From an uncultured Burkholderiales bacterium (lineage in GTDB: Bacteria > Pseudomonadota > Gammaproteobacteria > Burkholderiales > Burkholderiaceae_C), in contig CAIQBO010000001.1 in assembly GCA_903870145.1 (NCBI GenBank), positions 33,688-97,687 of the forward strand: DNA of 64,000 nt. Reading direction: 5' to 3'. The position numbers and the translations under genes are program-made. Shown here one piece after another: positions 8,376 to 16,820 of the stretch (its first letter is position 1; each line of letters begins with the position of its first letter). The notes under the pieces are model-generated. The model was given only the letters and a program-made list of their open reading frames with translations, did no database searches and had not been told where the DNA came from.

Positions 8376-9420
8376 GCGCTCGCGTCATGATCCAACCGAT
8401 AGCACCTAAGGCCAAAATCATCACCGTGCAGTAAGCCATGCGAGCATTGGTTGACAAACCAGATTGCACAAAGAAAAACACCATTAAAAGCGCAACGCCA
8501 GATACAGTTCCAATGAAGGAAATTTTCCTTAGCACGCCAGATACAGGCGTATCAAATCGACTGAATGTCGCGGTCTGAAAAACGCCGACCGTATTGTTTT
8601 GCTCGGGAGACCACGATGGTTTTCCAAAAAGATACATCAGTTTGTGTTGCCATCTCTGTGCCGATTTAACTTGATCCCAAATCAACAAAAAATGATGGAA
8701 ATTTGCCCACAGCGGATTCCAACTTTCTAACGGTTTTCGAATTCCGTAGACGGGCGACTCCTCATCTCGCTCAGCGGCATAAGTGCCAAACATACGGTCC
8801 CAGAAAGAGAATATGCCGCCGTAGTTTTTATCGATGCAGTAATCATTTTGCCCATGGTGTACACGGTGGTTAGAAGGCGTCACCATCACGTATTCCAGCC
8901 AACCCAACTTGCCTATCAACTGCGTGTGAACCCAGTATTGGTAAACAAAATCAATCAAACCTACAATGACAAAAACTTTGACCGGATAGCCAAGCAAGGC
9001 CAGAGGAATATAGAAAATCCAACGGAACAAAAACCCTGTCGACGATTGACGCAAAGCGGTGGACAGATTGAACTCTTCACTGCTGTGATGGACCACATGC
9101 GAGGCCCACAAAATATTGATTTCATGCCCCGTGCGGTGCACCCAGTAGTAACAAAAATCATAGAGGATCAAAGCACTGACCCACGTCATGGGGTTGCTCA
9201 GATCCCACACATAAGATCCAAACCTGTCTGTGATCAGTGAATACATCACGATGCTGATCAACCCGCCCATGGCTTTAGCGAACTCGCTCATGATCCCCAC
9301 ATTGATGGAGGTCAAACTGTCCTTCAATCGGTAGACAGTCACCCCCCGTGAGTGTGCCACCCAGAATTCCAATCCAATCAACACCAAGAAAACAGGAATT
9401 GCAAAAGCAATGGGGTTCAT
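8329..9420 (-). CDS. sterol desaturase / fatty acid hydroxylase family protein
   Basis: 363 residues, an integral-membrane di-iron hydroxylase. Seen: the histidine boxes H95xxxH99 (HRTGH), H108xxHH (HVVHH) and H185xxHH (HRVHH), plus H165 in YWVHTQ, spaced as in the fatty-acid-hydroxylase superfamily, between hydrophobic segments near residues 5-20, 50-65, 80-95, 130-165 and two more at the C-terminus. The C-terminal membrane extension after residue 290 is longer than the minimal domain. The ATG at 9420 is preferred over 9468, since the latter adds 16 residues in the promoter region. Bacterial members modify lipids such as sterol-like molecules, carotenoids or alkylglycerols; the substrate is not deducible here. 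The membrane-protein gene downstream overlaps it. Confidence 0.9.
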   Translation of the reverse strand: MNPIAFAIPVFLVLIGLEFWVAHSRGVTVYRLKDSLTSINVGIMSEFAKAMGGLISIVMYSLITDRFGSYVWDLSNPMTWVSALILYDFCYYWVHRTGHEINILWASHVVHHSSEEFNLSTALRQSSTGFLFRWIFYIPLALLGYPVKVFVIVGLIDFVYQYWVHTQLIGKLGWLEYVMVTPSNHRVHHGQNDYCIDKNYGGIFSFWDRMFGTYAAERDEESPVYGIRKPLESWNPLWANFHHFLLIWDQVKSAQRWQHKLMYLFGKPSWSPEQNNTVGVFQTATFSRFDTPVSGVLRKISFIGTVSGVALLMVFFFVQSGLSTNARMAYCTVMILALGAIGWIMTRARDHGGTGSAGAQTHA

Positions 9421-9447
9421 AAATGCCTTAAATTGACAACTTATCTT

Positions 9448-9489
9448 GATAGTGCAGTGCAACTGCATGGTACCATAGATAGGACTATC
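9448..9489. promoter_or_regulatory. divergent promoter region with nested inverted repeats
   Basis: Between the divergent hydroxylase gene and the gntR gene lie a perfect 10-bp palindrome ATGGTACCAT (9467-9476), an inverted repeat TGCAGT-gca-ACTGCA (9453-9467) and outer arms GATAGT (9448-9453) and ACTATC (9484-9489). A TTGACA hexamer is at 9433-9438. The cluster of symmetry 10 to 50 bases before the GntR start is a plausible autoregulatory operator, but none of the elements was confirmed against a known site. Confidence 0.4.
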
Positions 9490-9499
9490 GGATTTTTAT

Positions 9500-10237
9500 A
9501 TGCAGCCCAACGCTCACCCCATCTTTCCTGACAGCCCCTTGCCGCTGTATGCGCAACTGGCGGACTTGCTGCGTCAGCGTGTGCTGCGTGGCACGTGGAA
9601 ATCTGGAGACAAAGTGCCTTCTCTAGAGGCCTTGGTGGAGGAGTTCCAAGTGGCTCGCGTCACGGTGCGCCAAGCCATTGAAATTCTCACCCGTGAAGGC
9701 ATGTTGCTTCCGCAGCGCGGCCGGGGCACTTTCGTCACAGACCAAGTGCAACTCGAGCGCTCGCTGACTTTGGAAACCTCTTTGCACGGCCTGGCCGACG
9801 CTTACCGCAACGACAAGCCCAACCTCACCTTGATTGAAGAATCGGGTGTGCAACCGCCCCTCACCCCGTTTGACGGCCTGGCGGCTCCGGCCTATCACTT
9901 CATGCGCCGGGTCCATTCTCGCGATGAGAAAGCCTACTGCGTGGCCAGCATCTATATCGATCAGCGTGCGTTTCGTTTAGCACCCAAGCGCTTTCGCAAA
10001 GAGACTGTGGTGCCCGTTTTGATGGACCTGCCCCAGGTGACGATTGCCTCGGCCCGCCAGACGCTGCGCATCTCCACTGCCGATGTTGAAATTGCGCGCT
10101 TGCTCCATGTCGCCGTAGGGTCGCCCGTGGCTGAAGTGCGCCGAGTCTGCCTGTCCCCTGATGGCACGGTGCTGTATTTGGGGCAGATCACCTACCGCGG
10201 TGACTTCATTCAGTTTGAGATGGCACTGACCTTGTGA
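9500..10237 (+). CDS. GntR family transcriptional regulator (HutC type)
   Basis: 245 residues. The N-terminal winged helix-turn-helix (residues about 12-75) has PLYAQLADLLRQRVLRGTW, KVPSLEALVEEFQVARVTVRQAIEILTREGMLLPQRGRGTFV, which is the classical GntR pattern. The C-terminal half (about 90-245) fits a UTRA ligand-binding domain (HFMRRVHSRDEKAYCVASIYID, QTLRISTADVEIARLL, GSPVAEVRRVCLSPDGTVLYLGQITYRGDF). It sits 30 bases upstream of the sulfatase gene on the same strand and next to aldehyde dehydrogenase, GMC oxidoreductase and enolase-family genes, so it probably controls this catabolic island in response to a pathway metabolite. Candidate operator-like repeats are at 9448-9489 and 15051-15076. 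Confidence 0.92.
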   Translation: MQPNAHPIFPDSPLPLYAQLADLLRQRVLRGTWKSGDKVPSLEALVEEFQVARVTVRQAIEILTREGMLLPQRGRGTFVTDQVQLERSLTLETSLHGLADAYRNDKPNLTLIEESGVQPPLTPFDGLAAPAYHFMRRVHSRDEKAYCVASIYIDQRAFRLAPKRFRKETVVPVLMDLPQVTIASARQTLRISTADVEIARLLHVAVGSPVAEVRRVCLSPDGTVLYLGQITYRGDFIQFEMALTL

Positions 10238-10267
10238 ATCTGAATCAGCCAGAGATCCAGCTCACCC

Positions 10268-11824
10268 ATGATGAAACACTCTAAACCCAATATCTTGCTG
10301 GTCATGGCAGACCAGTTGGCCGTGCCAACGCTGCCCTTTCATGGCCACCCCTTGGTGCAAGCCCCCAACTTGAGCAAACTGGCTCAAAACGGCGTGGTGT
10401 TTGACAGTGCGTATTGCAACTTCCCCATCTGCGCGCCTTCGCGTTTTTCAATGCTGTCGGGCCGCTTGCCGCATTCCATTTCAGCCTATGACAATGCCAG
10501 CGAATTTCCTGCCTCGATGCCCACCATGGCGCACTATTTGCGGCACGCGGGCTACCGCACTATTTTGTGCGGCAAGATGCACTTCATTGGGCCTGACCAA
10601 TTGCACGGCTATGAAGAGCGGCTCACGACCGACATTTACCCAGCCGACTTTGCATGGACACCCGACTGGCTCAAAGGGCCGGCCTATCGCCCTACTGGCG
10701 TGAGCATGCGACCGGTGCTAGAAGCCGGCCCTTGCGTGCGCAGCATGCAGATCGATTACGACGACGAAGTTGAATACAAAGGCGCGCAGTGTCTTTATGA
10801 CCTGGCAAGAGCGCCACAAGACAAGCCTTTTTTCTTGACGGTTTCCTACACCCACCCGCATCCACCTTTTGTAGCGCCCCAAAAGCACTGGGACTTGTAC
10901 AAACGCGAAGACATCGATTCACCCCGCGTGCCGCCCATTGCCTATGAAGACTTAGACGAACACAGCCAATGGTTGCATATCGCTCATGCCCAAGACATCT
11001 ACAGTGTCTCAGCCGATCAAGTGCTCAACGCACGGCACGCCTACTACGGCATGGTCAGCTACGTCGATGAAAAAATCGGGCGTATTTTGAACGTGCTCCA
11101 AGAAACCGGACTGCAAGACAACACCATCGTGGTTTTTTGTGGCGACCACGGTGAAATGCTGGGCGAGCGCGGCATGTGGTTCAAACAAAGTTTTTATGAA
11201 TCGTCAGTGCGCGTGCCTCTCATTGTTTCAAGCCCCACGCGCTATGCGCCAGCCCGTGTGGCAGCGCACGTTTCTCTGGTCGACTTGCTACCCACCTTCA
11301 TGGACCTGGCCTACAACGGCGCACCACCTGAACCCGTGGGCCCGCTTCATGGGAGCAGCTTGCTGCCTTTGATCAATGGCACGGAGCATGGCCATGATCG
11401 CCTCGTGATTTCCGAATACAGCTCGGAAGGCGTCAGCGCGGCTTCGCGCATGGTGCGACAAGGCCCGTGGAAATACATCTTCACCCACGGCCTGGCACCC
11501 ATGTTGTTCAACTTGGTGTCTGACCCCGATGAGTTGACCAACTTAGCGGGCCACAGTGCACACCGACAAACCGAGCAAGACTTGCACGCGCTCTTGGTGC
11601 AAGACTGGGAACCTGCTGCAGTGCATGCGCGCATTTTGGCCAGTCAACGTGAGCGTTTGTTTCTGGCTGAGGTTGCCAATGGCTCAGCCAAAACCCCCAA
11701 CTGGGCCTACCAGCCCTTCGTTGACGAAACCCAGCGTTTCATTCGAGGCTCGGGCGCAGCCGGGCCAACCAGCGTCAAGGCACGCGCGCGCTTTCCGTTT
11801 GTGGAGCCCGCGCAGCCTGACTGA
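10268..11824 (+). CDS. betC: sulfatase, choline-sulfatase-like
   Basis: 518 residues, the length of choline-sulfatase BetC. The sulfatase signature CAPSR (C55, matured to formylglycine in this family) lies in YCNFPICAPSRFSMLSGRLP. The N-terminal MADQ supplies the metal-binding Asp, and FCGDHGEMLGERGMWFKQSFYE carries the second metal site. The block HGYEERLTTDIYPADFAWTPDW is typical of BetC rather than of arylsulfatases. BetC hydrolyses choline-O-sulfate to choline and sulfate in the cytoplasm; no signal peptide is seen. The neighbours (GMC oxidoreductase, aldehyde dehydrogenase) match the two oxidations from choline to glycine betaine, but both are divergent from canonical BetA and BetB, so the true substrate could be another sulfate ester. 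It is probably co-transcribed with the gntR gene. Confidence 0.85.
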   Translation: MMKHSKPNILLVMADQLAVPTLPFHGHPLVQAPNLSKLAQNGVVFDSAYCNFPICAPSRFSMLSGRLPHSISAYDNASEFPASMPTMAHYLRHAGYRTILCGKMHFIGPDQLHGYEERLTTDIYPADFAWTPDWLKGPAYRPTGVSMRPVLEAGPCVRSMQIDYDDEVEYKGAQCLYDLARAPQDKPFFLTVSYTHPHPPFVAPQKHWDLYKREDIDSPRVPPIAYEDLDEHSQWLHIAHAQDIYSVSADQVLNARHAYYGMVSYVDEKIGRILNVLQETGLQDNTIVVFCGDHGEMLGERGMWFKQSFYESSVRVPLIVSSPTRYAPARVAAHVSLVDLLPTFMDLAYNGAPPEPVGPLHGSSLLPLINGTEHGHDRLVISEYSSEGVSAASRMVRQGPWKYIFTHGLAPMLFNLVSDPDELTNLAGHSAHRQTEQDLHALLVQDWEPAAVHARILASQRERLFLAEVANGSAKTPNWAYQPFVDETQRFIRGSGAAGPTSVKARARFPFVEPAQPD

Positions 11825-11829
11825 ATGCC

Positions 11830-13272
11830 TCAGCCTAAACCGGCTTGCGAGACAAACTTCGGATTCATGTAGGCCTCCAATGCTTCCGTGCCGCCCTCGG
11901 AGCCATAGCCCGAATCCTTGACGCCTCCAAATGGGGTTTCAGGCATGCCCAACCCCAAGTGATTGATGGTGATCATGCCGGTTTGGATGGACGAGGCAAT
12001 TTGCTGCGCAGTCCGCGCTGACCGTGTCCAAGCGTAGGCCGCCAGACCAAAGGGAAGACGATTGGCTTCACGCACAGCATCGTCAAAGGTGGCAAACGGG
12101 TTGATCAAGGCCATCGGTCCAAAGGGTTCTTCGTTCATGGCCTTGGCTGATGTGTTCAACTCAGTAATGACTGTGGGTTCCCAGAAATTTCCTGTGGTTC
12201 CCACAGGCTTTCCACCCGTCTTGAGATTGGCATTGTGGTGCTGTGCATCGGCCAACATATTGTGCATGGCCGCCATGCGGCGCGGATTGGCCAGTGGGCC
12301 CATGGTTGTAGCGGCATCCAGGCCGCTTCCAACCTGCAGCTTTTGCGCATGCATGACAAACTGCTCCACAAACTCTTTGTAAATACCTTCTTGCACCAAG
12401 AAGCGTGTGGGCGAAACGCAAACCTGACCGGCATTGCGGAACTTGCTCGCAGCCATGGTCTTGGCCGCCAAAGCCACATCGGCGTCATCAAAAATCACCA
12501 CGGGTGCATGCCCACCCAATTCCATGGTCATGCGCTTCATGTGAAGCCCGGCCATGGCCGCGAGTTGCTTGCCCACAGGGGTAGAGCCTGTGAAAGATAT
12601 TTTGCGAATTGCCGGATCAGCAATTAAGTAGGAGGAGATGTGCGCTGGGTCTCCGTAGACCAGATTGACCACGCCTGCTGGCACTCCTGCATCAATGAAT
12701 GTGCGAATCAACTCGGCCGGTGAAGCAGGTGTCTCTTCGGGTGCCTTGACGATGATCGAGCAGCCGGCGGCAAGCGCTGCAGAGAGCTTGCGAACAATCT
12801 GGTTGATTGGAAAATTCCACGGCGTGAAAGCTGCCACTGGTCCAACAGGCTCTTTGACCACCAGTTGGTAGACATCGTGCTGCCGCGCTGGAATCACACG
12901 GCCATACGCACGCCGTCCTTCCTCGGCAAACCAGTCAATGGTGTCTGCACCTGCCATGATTTCCATTTTCGCTTCGCCCAGGGGCTTGCCCTGCTCCAGC
13001 GTCATGAGCCTGGCCACCAAATCAGCGCGGTCACGCAGCAACTGGGCGGCTTTGCGCATGATCTTGTAGCGCTCAAAGGCGCTGGTGCGCCGCCACACTT
13101 CAAAGCCCCGCTCTGCAGCAGCCACGGCCTCAGCCAGGTCCTGCGTTTCAGCGCAGGCCACTTGGCCCATCACTTGTGCTGTGGCGGGGTTGTGCACTGG
13201 CAAGCTGCGAGCGCCTGAGCCCTCGCGCCAGTGTCCGTCGATGAAAAGTTGAATGTGCGGATAGTCAGTCAT
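11830..13272 (-). CDS. NAD(P)-dependent aldehyde dehydrogenase, succinate-semialdehyde-dehydrogenase-like
   Basis: 480 residues, complete ALDH. Catalytic features: Asn153 in PWNFPIN, Glu251 in MELGGHAP and nucleophile Cys285 in NAGQVCVSP, plus the cofactor loop [10 protein letters not shown]. The C-terminal [18 protein letters not shown] matches GabD-like succinate-semialdehyde dehydrogenases common in Burkholderiales. In this position it may oxidise an aldehyde made by the neighbouring GMC oxidoreductase (stop codon 78 bases upstream on the same strand), in the way BetB follows BetA, but sequence similarity points more to semialdehydes than to betaine aldehyde. It is convergent with the sulfatase gene, with only five bases between the stops. 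Confidence 0.92.
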   Translation of the reverse strand: MTDYPHIQLFIDGHWREGSGARSLPVHNPATAQVMGQVACAETQDLAEAVAAAERGFEVWRRTSAFERYKIMRKAAQLLRDRADLVARLMTLEQGKPLGEAKMEIMAGADTIDWFAEEGRRAYGRVIPARQHDVYQLVVKEPVGPVAAFTPWNFPINQIVRKLSAALAAGCSIIVKAPEETPASPAELIRTFIDAGVPAGVVNLVYGDPAHISSYLIADPAIRKISFTGSTPVGKQLAAMAGLHMKRMTMELGGHAPVVIFDDADVALAAKTMAASKFRNAGQVCVSPTRFLVQEGIYKEFVEQFVMHAQKLQVGSGLDAATTMGPLANPRRMAAMHNMLADAQHHNANLKTGGKPVGTTGNFWEPTVITELNTSAKAMNEEPFGPMALINPFATFDDAVREANRLPFGLAAYAWTRSARTAQQIASSIQTGMITINHLGLGMPETPFGGVKDSGYGSEGGTEALEAYMNPKFVSQAGLG

Positions 13273-13350
13273 GATGAAGTTAGGTTAATAATAAAAGAGT
13301 TGTGAATTATAAAAATGGGATGCTTCAGTTCAAAGACTGCGCCGCCTGAG

Positions 13351-14970
13351 TCAGGCCGCATCTTCCAGCAGCATGGCGGCGCCCTTTTCCCCAATCATAA
13401 TGGCTGCGGCATTGGTGTTGGTCGAGACCATGCGCGGCATGACGGAGGCGTCCACCACGCGCAGATGCTCCACTCCCCGAACGCGCAATCGGGCGTCTAC
13501 CACCGAGGCTGGATCACCGCCCATGCGGCAAGTGCCAACAGGGTGATAAACCGTTCCGCCTTTTTGCCGGGCAAAGTTTTCCAGGTCTGCTTCAGTGACA
13601 ACAGCATTCCCAGGAAAGTGCTCTTCACCAGTGACCAAGCCACGAAACGCGGGCTGTGCATAAATCTCGCGCAACTGCCGCAGACCAGCCACCAGCACGC
13701 GTACATCCTGCGGGTGCTGCAAATAGTTGGAGACGATGCGCGGCGCAGCCAGCGGATCCCCCGAGCTCAACTGCACGCTGCCCCGGGACAAAGGCCGGCA
13801 CTGCGTGGCCGATGCAGAAAACCCCGAAAAACGATGCAGTGGATCGCCTGGTTTATCGACCGACAAGGGCATCACGTTGAACAGAACATCAGCGCGGCCA
13901 TTCTGGGCATAGGGCGTGCAAGCCAGCCCACCGACTTGGCCAGCCCCCACCGTCAAAGGCCCGCGCTGTTGAAACAGCCACTGCGCGCCCATTTGCATGA
14001 GGCGCATGGGGTTGCGAATGTCGTCATTGAGCGAATGCTTTTGGCGCAGTTTCACAATGACACGCGCTTGATAATGGTCTTGCAAGTTTTCACCGACCTC
14101 AGGCGCATCGACATTCACCGCAATGCCCGATTGCTTCAGCAGTTGCGAAGGGCCAATCCCGGACAACTGCAAAATCTGGGGCGATTGCAAAGCACCAGCC
14201 GCCAAAATCACTTCGCTGTCTGCACGTGCCTCATGCACCGCGCCGCCCTGCAACCATTGCACGCCAATTGCCCGGCCCTTGGCTTGCAAAATCTTCGTGA
14301 CATGCGCGCGCGTGACCACCGTTAAATTTCGGCGCTTGCGCACAGGCTCCAAAAAGGCGGTGGCCGCATCGCACCGCCAATGGCCGCGCAAGGTCAGCTG
14401 ATACCGCCCCACGCCATCGGTCTGAGCTCCATTGAAGTCGGGGGTGCGCGGGTGGCCCGCCTGCTCTGCTGCATCTAGCCAAGCTTCGCAATAGGGGTGG
14501 TCATTGCGCAGGTCAGACACACCCAATTCGCCAGAAGCACCATGGAACTGACTCTCACCACCTTCGTAACGCTCTGATCGTTTGAAGTAAGACAAAACTT
14601 GCTCGTACCCCCAGCCTGTTGCGCCCAAGTCAGCCCAATCGTCATAGTCAGCGCGCTGGCCCCGGATGTAGAGCAAGCCATTGATGGCACTGGAGCCGCC
14701 CAACACCTTGCCTCGCGGCCACACCATGGTGCGTTGCGCAGTATGGACTTGAGGCTCTACTGGAAATTGCCAAGAAAAGCGTTTGTCATTGATGGTGCGA
14801 AAGTAGCCCACCGGCAAGCGCAACCAAAAGCCTTGCGAAGGGCCTCCCGCCTCTAACAACAAGACCCGACAACTTGGGTTGGCGCTCAAGCGGTTGGCAA
14901 GCACGCAACCGGCTGAACCAGCACCCACGATGATGTAATCAAAACCCTGATCTGAATGGGTGTTGCTCAT
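13351..14970 (-). CDS. GMC family FAD-dependent oxidoreductase (choline-dehydrogenase-like)
   Basis: 539 residues. FAD-binding GAGSAG at residues 16-21 (DYIIVGAGSAGCVLANRLS), the second GMC signature region WPRGKVLGGSSAINGLLYIRG, and the C-terminal active-site pair His476 (TVYHPVGTCRMG) and Asn518 (STNTNAAAIMIGEKGA) are all present. This is the choline-dehydrogenase branch of GMC enzymes, which also contains many alcohol dehydrogenases of unknown substrate. The product is predicted to be cytoplasmic or membrane-associated and to pass electrons to the respiratory chain. It heads a minus-strand unit with the aldehyde dehydrogenase and is divergent from the enolase-family gene, sharing a 117-base promoter region that contains a strong inverted repeat. 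Confidence 0.92.
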   Translation of the reverse strand: MSNTHSDQGFDYIIVGAGSAGCVLANRLSANPSCRVLLLEAGGPSQGFWLRLPVGYFRTINDKRFSWQFPVEPQVHTAQRTMVWPRGKVLGGSSAINGLLYIRGQRADYDDWADLGATGWGYEQVLSYFKRSERYEGGESQFHGASGELGVSDLRNDHPYCEAWLDAAEQAGHPRTPDFNGAQTDGVGRYQLTLRGHWRCDAATAFLEPVRKRRNLTVVTRAHVTKILQAKGRAIGVQWLQGGAVHEARADSEVILAAGALQSPQILQLSGIGPSQLLKQSGIAVNVDAPEVGENLQDHYQARVIVKLRQKHSLNDDIRNPMRLMQMGAQWLFQQRGPLTVGAGQVGGLACTPYAQNGRADVLFNVMPLSVDKPGDPLHRFSGFSASATQCRPLSRGSVQLSSGDPLAAPRIVSNYLQHPQDVRVLVAGLRQLREIYAQPAFRGLVTGEEHFPGNAVVTEADLENFARQKGGTVYHPVGTCRMGGDPASVVDARLRVRGVEHLRVVDASVMPRMVSTNTNAAAIMIGEKGAAMLLEDAA

Positions 14971-15050
14971 GGATTTTGCGCAAGGAAAATAACGAACAAT
15001 ACGCAGCGAAAATCAGGCATAGAGAAACTCAGAAAAAACACATTGAACAT

Positions 15051-15076
15051 TAAAGGTATTATATGCCATACCTTTA
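15051..15076. promoter_or_regulatory. operator-like inverted repeat TAAAGGTAT-N8-ATACCTTTA
   Basis: A perfect 9-bp inverted repeat: left arm TAAAGGTAT (15051-15059), spacer 15060-15067, right arm ATACCTTTA (15068-15076). It ends 11 bases before the ATG of the enolase-superfamily gene and lies in the divergent promoter shared with the GMC oxidoreductase gene. Its symmetry and position fit a repressor site, possibly for the GntR regulator encoded at 9500-10237. Confidence 0.55.
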
Positions 15077-15087
15077 GACTTTTACCC

Positions 15088-16251
15088 ATGAAACTTGCAA
15101 ACCTGCCCTCTGCCCAGTCTGGCACTGGCAATCTGAACCTGCATCTGGTCAGCTTGCAGGCCTATGTATTTCGATGCCCCAGCCCCGTACCCGTGCGCAC
15201 CTCGTTTGGCATCATGCATGAGCGGCCCGCAGTTTTCGTACGTGCACAGAGCGACCAAGGCGAGGTCGGTTGGGGCGAAATATGGTGCAACTTTCCAGCT
15301 TGCGGTGCGGAACATCGCGCCGCCTTGCTGAGCACCGTGATCGCTCCTTTGCTACTCGGAAAAAGTTTCACCGACCCAGCGCAGGCCTATGCGCATGCAA
15401 CTCAAAAAACAGAGGTGTTGGCGCTTCAAACAGGTGAGCCAGGCCCTTTGGCCCAAGTCATTGCAGGTGTTGACCTGGCCCTGTGGGATTTGTGCGCACG
15501 CCGCGCCAAACTGCCTTTGTTTCGCTTGCTTGGCGGCAAGGTGGCGAAGGTGCCGGTGTACGCAAGCGGCATCAATCCTGAACAGTCGCTCGACAGGGTC
15601 AAGCAAAAATACACCGAAGGCTACCGCGCCTTCAAAATCAAAATTGGCTTTGACGATGCACAGGACATCGCCAACATTGCCAGCTTGCGTGAATGGCTAG
15701 GCCCTCAAGCGAGCTTGATGGCCGACGTCAACCAAGCTTGGAGCGTCGACAAAGCCCTTGGCATGATGGAGCGACTCGAGCCGTATCGCCTGGCATGGTT
15801 GGAAGAACCCCTGCGCTGCAACAGCAGTGGCAGCGACTGGCAGTCGTTGAAATCGAAGACACAAACACCACTGGCTGCCGGAGAGAATCTAATGGGAGCC
15901 CATCGTTTTGACCATGCCCTTCAACTGAGGACCTTTGGTGTCTTGCAACCCGACATTGCAAAATGGGGCGGCATTTCAGCTTGTTGGCCGGTCATCCAAA
16001 AAATTCGTGCGCAAGGCATTCGCTTTTGCCCCCATTACCTAGGGGCAGGCATTGGCCTGATGGCCTCAGCCCATGTGCTTGCAGCAGCCGGTGGCGACGG
16101 CATGCTTGAAGTCGATGCCAATGACAACGCCCTTCGCAGTCTGCTCGCGCCGCCGCTGAGTCATGTTGCAGACGGCTGGGTCACGTTGGACGAAACCCCC
16201 GGTATCGGCATAACGCCAGACCTCGAGTTGCTCGCTCAAACCTGCTCTTAA
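15088..16251 (+). CDS. mandelate racemase/muconate-lactonizing (enolase superfamily) enzyme
   Basis: 387 residues with the enolase-superfamily capping domain followed by the (beta/alpha)7-beta barrel. Metal ligands Asp213 (ADVNQ), Glu239 or 240 (WLEEP) and Glu266 (GEN) are in place. The KxK motif Lys183-x-Lys185 (FKIKIG) and the Asp289/His316 dyad (QPDIAKWGG and CPHYLG) are those of the mandelate-racemase subgroup, so the enzyme abstracts a proton alpha to a carboxylate, as acid-sugar dehydratases and racemases do. The ATG at 15088 is chosen because the preceding in-frame codons cross the inverted repeat and promoter. Its place in the island suggests a carboxylic-acid intermediate, but the exact substrate is unknown. 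Confidence 0.9.
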   Translation: MKLANLPSAQSGTGNLNLHLVSLQAYVFRCPSPVPVRTSFGIMHERPAVFVRAQSDQGEVGWGEIWCNFPACGAEHRAALLSTVIAPLLLGKSFTDPAQAYAHATQKTEVLALQTGEPGPLAQVIAGVDLALWDLCARRAKLPLFRLLGGKVAKVPVYASGINPEQSLDRVKQKYTEGYRAFKIKIGFDDAQDIANIASLREWLGPQASLMADVNQAWSVDKALGMMERLEPYRLAWLEEPLRCNSSGSDWQSLKSKTQTPLAAGENLMGAHRFDHALQLRTFGVLQPDIAKWGGISACWPVIQKIRAQGIRFCPHYLGAGIGLMASAHVLAAAGGDGMLEVDANDNALRSLLAPPLSHVADGWVTLDETPGIGITPDLELLAQTCS

Positions 16252-16643
16252 AAATCATCCCCTTTGAGATTGTCAATTTTCAAAAAACACTTTTTTGCAA
16301 AGGCCAGCAATTGCGGATCTGTCGGGTGATCCACCGTTTCAACACCCATAATTTTTCCCGAAACTTTGGGGTCATGCTGATGGACATGCTTGATCAATTC
16401 AAGCTTGGCCGAGCCGGGGCCAACCACCAAGACTTCCTTGGCATCCGAAAAACTTTCAACAACCTCATGCAAAAAACTGTGCGGAGTTGCAGCTTTGCCG
16501 CTGCCCAATGTGCCGCGGTGGTGGTGCAAGTGAGACTGTTTTGAGCTAGACTTTATTTTTTCGACGGTGCTGTCGATGGCATTGAAATGAATGACGTGGG
16601 CCTCATGGTGGTCAATCCAAATAACTGCATGATTAAAACTCAT
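16248..16643 (-). CDS. small eRF1-domain-like protein (translational machinery type)
   Basis: 131 residues. The opening FNHAVIWIDHHEAHVIHFN and the central EVLVVGPGSAKLELIKHVHQHDPKV, followed by GVETVDHPTDPQLLAFAKK, match a family annotated in Betaproteobacteria as translational machinery protein, related to the eRF1/Pelota middle domain. A histidine-rich loop (QSHLHHHRG) is visible at about 38-46. The ATG at 16643 is used, with AAAGGGA upstream. Function unknown; the family is often stress-associated in annotation, which I cannot confirm here. The gene ends four bases inside the stop of the convergent enolase-family gene. Confidence 0.72.
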   Translation of the reverse strand: MSFNHAVIWIDHHEAHVIHFNAIDSTVEKIKSSSKQSHLHHHRGTLGSGKAATPHSFLHEVVESFSDAKEVLVVGPGSAKLELIKHVHQHDPKVSGKIMGVETVDHPTDPQLLAFAKKCFLKIDNLKGDDF

Positions 16644-16820
16644 CAATTTTCCCTTTTCCAGTTGGATGATATTTCGACTCTTGCATGCCGATTCAAGCTC
16701 TCATAATGGAAAATCACCATCGGCAAGACAAGTGCATACTACGGCAGGTATAGATTTTTTTATTGATGTAAGTCATATCGGCGCATCTCTTCATATTTCT
16801 TCTTTTTTTCAGGCAAACTC

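Noticed and set aside
13315..14325. Long open frame (336 codons) on the plus strand inside the GMC oxidoreductase gene
   Set aside because: Low-complexity His/Arg-rich translation with no family motif; it is the antisense shadow of a gene with complete GMC motifs.
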